From Salirhabdus sp. Marseille-P4669 (GTDB lineage: Bacteria > Bacillota > Bacilli > Bacillales > Alkalibacillaceae), in contig NZ_OEQK01000003.1 in NCBI RefSeq assembly GCF_900240405.1, forward strand, positions 396,809 to 460,808: a DNA stretch of 64,000 nt, read 5' to 3'. Numbering within the stretch: the first letter of the stretch is position 1; the number at the start of each line of letters is the position of its first letter. The notes beneath the pieces were generated by a model that had not been told where the DNA came from, searched no databases, and saw only the letters and a list, made by a program, of their open reading frames with translations. Made by a program: the position numbers and the translations under genes. This document shows positions 58,473-64,000 of this stretch, one piece after another.

Positions 58473-59808
58473 AATAAGAACCGGACTCACCATATCGATT
58501 TTTTCCTTAACCATTTTATTTATGATTTGGAAACCAAAGGGGCTAAATGAAACAATTCCAACATTCATTGGCGCATCATTATTTCTAATTTTTGGAATCG
58601 TTCCTCTATCTGAGGTAATTGATATTTTTAATATGGTAAGTGGCCCATCAATCACGATTATATCTACCATTGTTATGACGGTTGTGTTAGAAAGTGTCGG
58701 TTTCTTTAAATGGGTTGCCCAAAATATAGTTTTGAAAACCAATGGTTCCGGTTTACGACTCTTTATCTATGTTAACATCCTTTGTTTCTTTACAACGATT
58801 TTTTTTAATAATGATGGAAGCATTCTAATCACAACTCCAATTATTATTCATATCGTTACCTTTTTAAAATTAAAGGACAAACAAAAGATACCTTTTCTAA
58901 TTTCTGGAGCACTTATTGCTACAGCTTCTAGCGCTCCAATTGCAGTAAGTAATATCGCAAATCTAATTTCATTACAGATTGTAGGGTTAGATTTAAATCG
59001 TTATATTTATATGATGTTTGTACCATCTATGGTTGGGATCATCATAATTGGTTTGCTCCTCTATCTATACTTTAGAAGTGAAATTCCAAAAAGGATTCCA
59101 ATAATAAACCAAGCTTTTGACATGAGCGGCAAAAAACATCCCTTGGAAAGTTCAAAGCCATTAACAGATGTAGATTGGTCTACATTAAAACTCTTTTTCA
59201 TCATTGTAGTGTTCGTACGCGCTGGCTATTTTGTCTTGTCCCCTTTTGGTATTTCAATTGAAATTATCTCGATTGTCGGAGCAGTCATTATTATCTTGCT
59301 TAGATGGATCAAACAAAGAAAAGGAATTAAAGATGTTATCAAACGAACCCCCTGGCATATCCTTTTATTTGCCTTTAGCATGTATATTCTAGTTTTTGGT
59401 CTTCACAACGTCGGAATTACCAATAGTATCATTGACTTTTTAAAACCTTTCATACAAGACAGTGTTTTTAACGCAATTATGATAATGGGAACATTTCTAT
59501 CTTTCTTATCTAATATTGTAAATAACTTACCGTCCGTAATGATAGGAACGCTTATGCTAACGGAAATGAATTTGGATATAGAAACAATTCAACTATCCTA
59601 TCTAGCAAATGTCATTGGTGCAGATATTGGCTCCCTACTCACCCCTGTTGGAACTTTAGCAACATTAATCTGGATGTATCTATTAAAACAAAATGGTATT
59701 AAAATTACTTGGGGAAAATATATTAAAGTCACATTAATGGTAATCCCAATCGGCTTGATTATGAGTCTACTAAGCTTATATTTATGGAACCTTTGGCTTT
59801 TAAACTAA
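58465..59808 (+). CDS. ywrK: ArsB/NhaD-type transporter (YwrK-like)
   Basis: A 447-residue membrane protein of the ArsB/NhaD ion-transporter superfamily with about 10-12 spans. Family text includes GASLFLIFGIVPLSEVIDIF near residue 31, FFNNDGSILITTPIIIHIVT near 110, SGALIATASSAPIAVSNIAN near 145, and SNIVNNLPSVMIGTLML near 350. YwrK of Bacillus subtilis is of this type and sits beside ywrJ and the cotB/G/H cluster, as here. The transported ion is not known; arsenite is not proven. GGAGAGG lies 9 bases before the ATG. Confidence 0.82.
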   Translation: MDEIRTGLTISIFSLTILFMIWKPKGLNETIPTFIGASLFLIFGIVPLSEVIDIFNMVSGPSITIISTIVMTVVLESVGFFKWVAQNIVLKTNGSGLRLFIYVNILCFFTTIFFNNDGSILITTPIIIHIVTFLKLKDKQKIPFLISGALIATASSAPIAVSNIANLISLQIVGLDLNRYIYMMFVPSMVGIIIIGLLLYLYFRSEIPKRIPIINQAFDMSGKKHPLESSKPLTDVDWSTLKLFFIIVVFVRAGYFVLSPFGISIEIISIVGAVIIILLRWIKQRKGIKDVIKRTPWHILLFAFSMYILVFGLHNVGITNSIIDFLKPFIQDSVFNAIMIMGTFLSFLSNIVNNLPSVMIGTLMLTEMNLDIETIQLSYLANVIGADIGSLLTPVGTLATLIWMYLLKQNGIKITWGKYIKVTLMVIPIGLIMSLLSLYLWNLWLLN

Positions 59809-59824
59809 GAAAGGAAGATCTGAT

Positions 59825-60499
59825 TTGAATATGTTAAATAACTATGTAAATGAGAAAATCAACGTAGAACTATCTGGAAAAATAAACTATGATGGTATTT
59901 TAATTGAGATAGGTGCAGATATCATCGTTTTATTTGATGGAGATGACTATCTTTACATTCCGATATTACACATTCAAAAATTAAAAAAAGGCTGGAGTGA
60001 AAATTTTATTAGAGAAATAAACGATCCAGGTGAGTCACCTTTTTATATCGAGAAAAATAACAGTACCTCCCTTCGGAAAATCTTAAATGTTGCCAAAGGA
60101 ACATTCGTCGAAATTTTTGTAACTGGTCATCAATCGATTCATGGGTATATTACAAATATTTTAAGTGATTACTTTGTTTTTTACTCACCTGTATATAAAA
60201 CAATGTTCATTCCAATCAAACATCTCAAATGGCTCATTCCTTATATTGAATTTAAAACTCCCTACTCATTAAATAAGCAAGACTTTCCAGTTAACCCCTC
60301 CGAAATAGGTCTTTCCAGAACATTTGAAATACAATTGGAAAAATTAAAAGAGAAAATAGTCGTTTTTGACTTAGGTCTAGATAAAAATAAAATCGGTCAA
60401 TTAACAACAATTAAACATAACATGGTAGAAATGATTACTGCCCGAGAAGAGTCCATCTTCTTAAATTTACACCATATAAAAACGGTACATTTCCCATAG
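59825..60499 (+). CDS. ywrJ: YwrJ-like coat-cluster protein
   Basis: A 224-residue protein, matching the length of Bacillus subtilis YwrJ. It contains weak CotB-type modules: NVELSGKINYDGILIEIGAD near residue 14, VEIFVTGHQSIHGYITNILS near 94, and a C-terminal copy KEKIVVFDLGLDKNKIGQLT ending NLHHIKTVHFP, which recalls H-H-I-K-S-I. It is probably a coat-associated member of the CotB family. The start is TTG at 59825, with AAGGA 9 bases upstream; an in-frame ATG at 59831 is an alternative. Its stop lies inside the terminator hairpin. Confidence 0.75.
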   Translation: MNMLNNYVNEKINVELSGKINYDGILIEIGADIIVLFDGDDYLYIPILHIQKLKKGWSENFIREINDPGESPFYIEKNNSTSLRKILNVAKGTFVEIFVTGHQSIHGYITNILSDYFVFYSPVYKTMFIPIKHLKWLIPYIEFKTPYSLNKQDFPVNPSEIGLSRTFEIQLEKLKEKIVVFDLGLDKNKIGQLTTIKHNMVEMITAREESIFLNLHHIKTVHFP

Positions 60500-60524
60500 G
60501 AGAGGTACCGTTTTCCTTTTTTTT
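60479..60524 (+). terminator. terminator of the coat cluster
   Basis: AAAACGGTAC (60479-60488) with GTACCGTTTT (60505-60514) and eight T after CC. It overlaps the ywrJ stop codon. Confidence 0.85.
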
Positions 60525-60537
60525 AGCATCCTCCCGA

Positions 60538-60750
60538 TTAGGCTTTCCTCTCATCTGACTTCTCTCCACCATATACCCCGACTAATAGATCTACTAACCA
60601 TTTATTCTTATCCAGTATGATATGACTTACAAATACGGAAAGAAAAAAGGAAATGGTCGGCAAACCTGTTGTCAGTATGCTTGTCACTATCAAAAATAAA
60701 AAAACCGAAATTAAGAAAAGTAGAATTGTATAAATAATACCTCTAGCCAT
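60538..60750 (-). CDS. 70-residue two-span membrane protein
   Basis: Two membrane spans (residues 5-28 and 30-48) and a charged tail VYGGEKSDERKA. GGAGG lies 6 bases before the ATG. It is convergent with the coat cluster. Family unknown. Confidence 0.55.
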   Translation of the reverse strand: MARGIIYTILLFLISVFLFLIVTSILTTGLPTISFFLSVFVSHIILDKNKWLVDLLVGVYGGEKSDERKA

Positions 60751-60825
60751 ATAAATCCTCCATAAATAGTTTTAAGAAAATGTTAGCATAATGCCCCATA
60801 TATGTATGTAATTACCGATAATACA

Positions 60826-61101
60826 CTACTTCTCTATTTTTATAAATTGTAGAATAATAAAGTTAACCCAGGTTAAGACAGGAATAAAAAATAATAAAAT
60901 AGAAAAACGAGTTTGCGCTAAACCAAATAATGCTGCTTCCTCATCCAAATAATACACAAGCCATGATGCGCTAATTAAAATGACCGTATTTAACCCAAAC
61001 GCAACCCACATGCTAATTGCCTTTGATTTACTAATCTTTTTTATGTATATAGAAACAAGTGTCGATAGGAGGAATGTGATAGAAATAATAACAAAATTCA
61101 A
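60826..61101 (-). CDS. 91-residue three-span membrane protein
   Basis: Three membrane spans (residues 2-20, 30-50, 66-88) with a basic loop KKISKSKAISM. The start is TTG at 61101 after GGGAGAGGAA. It lies 75 bases upstream of the 70-residue gene on the same strand. Family not recognised. Confidence 0.5.
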   Translation of the reverse strand: MNFVIISITFLLSTLVSIYIKKISKSKAISMWVAFGLNTVILISASWLVYYLDEEAALFGLAQTRFSILLFFIPVLTWVNFIILQFIKIEK

Positions 61102-61154
61102 TTCCTCTCCCTCTCTTTCCTTGGGATATTAGGTAAGTATATGTGATAGATTTC

Positions 61155-61763
61155 TTACTTTTCTTCAATTTTAATTTTTAATAATAACACTAAGCTATCC
61201 TCCTTTATCATTTTTTCCACTTCCGATTTATTCGTGTAATCATATAGCTTAACCGAATTAGTAGAAGGCTGCCTGAACACAGCTAAGGTATAACTTTCTC
61301 CTAAGCTCAACTCTACCTTATCTTCTCCTATCGTATACTCAGAGCCGCTAGGTAATAGCTCCTTATACCCTAAATCTATATTTCTAGGCTGTAAGGTAGT
61401 AGAGGGAGAATATAAAAATACTTGTGTATCTTCTGTTCGGGGATTAATGATTCCCCACCCCAAGCTTCCCTCCTCGAGTTCATTTGGGCTATGACCGTAA
61501 GATAACTGTGCTAGAGGATTCGGATCTTTTTCTCCATTAACATACTTCTCAACCCATAAGGTTACCCATCGTTTATTTGCATTTGGTAACGTAAACGAAA
61601 AATCATAAAGGGTTCCTATGCCTAGCTCTTTAAACGTTTCCATATAAGGAGAGTCCGGATTTTTAACTATGGTTGCATTTTCCTTGTTATCGTCAGCACA
61701 TCCACTCAAAAATAGTATGCCAAAAATAAAACTTAAGATTAACAATAGCCCAACCCTCTTCAT
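61155..61763 (-). CDS. lipoprotein of unknown function
   Basis: A 202-residue secreted lipoprotein. A signal peptide is followed by the lipobox LSGC (residues 17-20), then the mature part ADDNKENATIVKNPDSPYME. A beta-rich domain contains FTLPNANKRWVTLWVEKYVN near residue 55, GWGIINPRTEDTQVFLYSPS near 105 and VFRQPSTNSVKLYDYTN. No catalytic motif. GGGGG lies 9 bases before the ATG at 61763; a longer in-frame start at 61814 is not needed. Extracytoplasmic anchor by lipidation. Confidence 0.75.
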   Translation of the reverse strand: MKRVGLLLILSFIFGILFLSGCADDNKENATIVKNPDSPYMETFKELGIGTLYDFSFTLPNANKRWVTLWVEKYVNGEKDPNPLAQLSYGHSPNELEEGSLGWGIINPRTEDTQVFLYSPSTTLQPRNIDLGYKELLPSGSEYTIGEDKVELSLGESYTLAVFRQPSTNSVKLYDYTNKSEVEKMIKEDSLVLLLKIKIEEK

Positions 61764-61962
61764 CAATAATATCCCCCTATCCTTCGCCAAATTTATGGAT
61801 TTCTTATAATCCATTTTATCACAAACCCCATTGCATTAATAGGAATATTCTGTAAATTACTATTGTCATATGCTAAAATAATCTATAAAAGGACACCAGA
61901 TTATATCCTAATAACTGACTACCCGTTTTGTTACGGGAATCTTACGGACTAGGAGCATGCAC

Positions 61963-62358
61963 ATGAATGTTGATGTTTTGGAAATGGCTTTATTCTTTTT
62001 TATTGCTTTTGCATTTACAAAACTTGTTAGCTACCTGTTAAGAAAAACCCTACAAATTCAGAAGGTTAAAAAAGAGTTTTTCTCCAATAATCACATCACG
62101 AGCAGTCATAAAAAAATAGACTGGGGGTTAAGAACAATCTTCTTTATCGCTCCGTTTCTTGTCCTTTTTTTAACGAAACTACAAAACATGGAGCTTTATC
62201 TTACGCTTACTTTCTTTATATTTCTCCTTACAGTTATACTCGACTATGCTGTACGTGCTTATTTTGAATGGAAGCATACCGATCAACCAAAACAAGCAAT
62301 CCTAACACTTAGTGAGATGACGTTATTTTCAGTAGCAATAGTTATTATGTTTACATAA
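61963..62358 (+). CDS. DUF4181 family membrane protein
   Basis: A 131-residue protein with about four membrane spans. The conserved cytoplasmic loop is LQIQKVKKEFFSNNHITSSH near residue 30, followed by KKIDWGLRTIF. AGGAG lies 7 bases before the ATG at 61963; the earlier in-frame ATG at 61957 is one base from the ribosome site. Function unknown. Single gene. Confidence 0.65.
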   Translation: MNVDVLEMALFFFIAFAFTKLVSYLLRKTLQIQKVKKEFFSNNHITSSHKKIDWGLRTIFFIAPFLVLFLTKLQNMELYLTLTFFIFLLTVILDYAVRAYFEWKHTDQPKQAILTLSEMTLFSVAIVIMFT

Positions 62359-62591
62359 TAGAGTAAGTTAAATTAATAAATATTATGATGCTCTTTTCGC
62401 GTTCCTCTCCAAAAAGTAATTGTTTAGTTAAATCGCTAACTTTTCGATCAATTCGTTGTTATCTGTGATTCCATAATTAGCTATTAAAATGGGTCTACGT
62501 TTTTCACCTTCGATATATCAGAAAATTCTTTCTATGATTCTGTAATCATGATACGATATGGAAGAAAAATAATGCAAAAGGGGATGAAGCC

Positions 62592-63080
62592 TTGAAAACA
62601 TCGACTAATACAAAAGCGATAACAAGTGACGTAACCATTCAATCTGAGTTGGAACTCGTATGGTATGCATGGACATTGTCTGAGCGTGTTTCCCAATGGT
62701 TCGCACCGGAAGCGGTAGTTGATCCCAAAGTTGGTGGTTCATTTGAACTTTATTTCATACCTGGCAATAAAGAAGAAATGAACACAAGAGGGTGTAAAAT
62801 TTTAAAGCTTATCGAAAAAGAGACATTAGTATTTACATGGAAAGGCCCTGATCCCTTTCAAAATCTAATGAATAAAGAAGACGAGCTTACCGTTGTCAAC
62901 GTGAAGTTCGAGAAAGTCGATGACAGCAATACAAAGGTTGTTGTAACACATGATGGATTTAAAGAGGAAGAAATCTGGTCAGAAGCATTTAACTGGCATC
63001 AAGCTGCTTGGAAGCAAGTTTTAGCTAGCTTAAAATCAGCTCTAGAAAAAGGCGAAGGAGCCTTATGCTGTCAACCATAA
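62592..63080 (+). CDS. SRPBCC domain protein (AHSA1-like)
   Basis: A 162-residue START-fold protein. It begins KTSTNTKAITSDVTIQSELE, has YAWTLSERVSQWFAPEAVVD near residue 27, KEEMNTRGCKILKLIEKETL near 63, and ends GFKEEEIWSEAFNWHQAAWK with a C-terminal CCQP. Related proteins are ligand-binding or Hsp90-activator-like. The start is TTG at 62592, with GGGG 8 bases upstream. Related in fold to the protein at 53278 but clearly different in sequence. Confidence 0.78.
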   Translation: MKTSTNTKAITSDVTIQSELELVWYAWTLSERVSQWFAPEAVVDPKVGGSFELYFIPGNKEEMNTRGCKILKLIEKETLVFTWKGPDPFQNLMNKEDELTVVNVKFEKVDDSNTKVVVTHDGFKEEEIWSEAFNWHQAAWKQVLASLKSALEKGEGALCCQP

Positions 63081-63369
63081 GCTATTAGACAATGAAAGTA
63101 CTATTCTAGTTAAGAGCCTAAAAAATGAAATTTGTATGAATCCTATCATGATATCACTTCATACTGTAGTATTAGGACTTAAAGATGAAAATTCTTTATG
63201 TCCTTATATTAATTAGTTGGAAGATTTCGCAAGCGTAATTATGTATTACATTCTCCTATTACGTCTCTTGTGGCACAATTAGAATATGTGTTGTGTTTAT
63301 TTTTTACTTTCCAACTATAGATAAAGCGTATATAATAAATAACACTCCATTTAAGGGCGGTGAAAGATT

Positions 63370-63699
63370 GTGCAAAAAAACGTTGCCCTGTTGCTTCTAC
63401 TTTTAGTAGTATGCTATTCGCACACATTTGAATCTACCTTAACACTAGATCACAACCCAATCGATATACAAGAATATGATCCCTTACTTAATTATTCATT
63501 CGATTCAGTAGACAATGGTGGAGACAAAAGAATAGCAATTGTACACTTTATCGTAATAGGTTTCATTCACTTATCTTTAGCAGTTCCCTTCGGCCAACTT
63601 ATTCAATTAACAAAATATCGCAAATTACTAACTCCGGTTTTTTACCAATCAAATTATGTGGTTTTTCCTCTTCTTTTGAAAGAACGGAATCTTTTTTAA
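63370..63699 (+). CDS. 109-residue membrane protein
   Basis: Starts GTG 63370 after GGCGGTG. It has an N-terminal hydrophobic segment NVALLLLLLVVCYSHTF, a polar middle with NHNPIDIQEY-like text, and a second span IAIVHFIVIGFIHLSLAV. A basic loop follows. It lies 15 bases upstream of a 41-residue membrane protein gene, so the two form a small operon. Family not recognised. Confidence 0.5.
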   Translation: MQKNVALLLLLLVVCYSHTFESTLTLDHNPIDIQEYDPLLNYSFDSVDNGGDKRIAIVHFIVIGFIHLSLAVPFGQLIQLTKYRKLLTPVFYQSNYVVFPLLLKERNLF

Positions 63700-63714
63700 A
63701 AGGAGGAAAACAAT

Positions 63715-63840
63715 ATGATGCTATGGTTTCGTATTATTATGATAGGCTTCTTCTCTATGACTGCGATTTCTTTACTTTCTTACCAAGGAATTGAGATTTA
63801 TCAAGCCTTTTTGGATTTTTTTCAAAACCAAGAAAAGTAA
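63715..63840 (+). CDS. 41-residue membrane protein
   Basis: Starts ATG 63715 with AAAGGAGG 8 bases upstream. One membrane span (FRIIMIGFFSMTAISLLSY) and a polar tail DFFQNQEK. It follows the 109-residue gene closely and is followed by strong terminators. Confidence 0.6.
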   Translation: MMLWFRIIMIGFFSMTAISLLSYQGIEIYQAFLDFFQNQEK

Positions 63841-63855
63841 TAAAGCCTTCTAAAA

Positions 63856-63917
63856 CCACCTTTTTTAAGGTGGTCAGCTTGTAGAGAAAGTAGGTGTTTT
63901 TTCTCTACAAGCTTTTT
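63856..63917 (+). terminator. double terminator
   Basis: First ACCACCTT-TTTT-AAGGTGGT, then AGCTTGTAGAGAAA with TTTCTCTACAAGCT and a T run. It closes the small operon above. Confidence 0.85.
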
Positions 63918-63976
63918 TGTTGTATGGAGGAAATTAAAATTAAACCGGTATTTGGGGTGGAAAATAGACTCCCACA

Positions 63977-64000
63977 CACCTAGCCAAGCTTGGCTAGGTG
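63977..64000. repeat. 24-base perfect palindrome at the window end
   Basis: CACCTAGCCAAG followed by its exact reverse complement. It sits at the window edge, so its context beyond 64000 is unknown. It could be a terminator stem, a binding site or a repeat boundary. Confidence 0.7.

Noticed and set aside
62428..62540. Reverse-strand stretches reading ANYGITDNNELIEKLAI and SDISKVKNVDP in two frames
   Set aside because: They could be a gene remnant, but there is no start, no recognised family and the frames break; too weak to annotate.

Overview
The window looks like chromosome from a spore-forming, low-G+C Bacillaceae (Bacillota), probably in the Oceanobacillus/Ornithinibacillus/Virgibacillus neighbourhood; this placement is inferred from gene content, not from a marker gene. 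The evidence is a cotG/cotH/cotB/ywrK/ywrJ spore-coat cluster, an Sda-type sporulation checkpoint gene, T-box, SAM-I and preQ1-I riboswitches, close matches to Bacillus subtilis families (MhqN, MhqO, VmlR, YrvL, PaiB, QueF, LnrJKLMN) and strong AGGAGG-type ribosome sites. I saw no rRNA, tRNA, insertion sequence, prophage or CRISPR array.

Layout. 1-6.3 kb: a partial yrvL-like gene, a methyltransferase, a frameshifted gene, a quinone/catechol stress group (mhqO, mhqN and a YceI gene) carrying MhqR-type operators, a HAD phosphatase, and a methyltransferase behind a terminator-bearing leader. 6.5-13.5 kb: a beta-propeller surface protein followed by a run of small accessory enzymes and a MarR/DUF3147 pair. 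13.7-18.9 kb: a two-component system with a three-gene ABC-2 exporter in the order of the linearmycin-resistance locus. 20-22 kb: two tandem threonine T-boxes driving a short ThrRS that lacks the editing domain. 22.1-23.6 kb: a preQ1-I riboswitch, a queuosine-precursor transporter and queF. 24 kb: an sda-like gene. 24-36 kb: transporters, hydrolases, a 26-codon holin-like toxin and small membrane proteins. 36.7-37.2 kb: a decayed effector-binding pseudogene. 37.6-39.7 kb: a SAM-I riboswitch with a cyclase-family hydrolase and a YxjG/YxjH-like methionine synthase. 40-49.4 kb: kinases, an HD hydrolase, VOC, alpha/beta-hydrolase and cupin genes. 49.5-51.5 kb: vmlR with an attenuator leader. 52.3-54.2 kb: CueP, an SRPBCC protein and a truncated SDR. 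54.4-60.5 kb: the spore-coat cluster. 60.5-64 kb: small membrane proteins, a lipoprotein and an SRPBCC protein.

Themes. Antibiotic and stress defence recurs (vmlR, the lnr-like exporter, an MFS pump, mhqNO, possibly the extra ThrRS). RNA-based control is dense: two T-boxes, SAM-I, preQ1-I and two terminator leaders. In the coat cluster, CotH would phosphorylate the Ser/Lys/Gly/His/Asp repeats of the divergent CotG-like protein and probably the CotB-like proteins downstream.

The most unusual structure is a set of five intergenic arrays (about 21.99-22.13, 26.18-26.63, 28.35-28.51, 32.29-32.53 and 47.21-47.42 kb). Each is built from degenerate words recurring at about 21 bp with locus-specific sequence. 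No feature type I know explains them.
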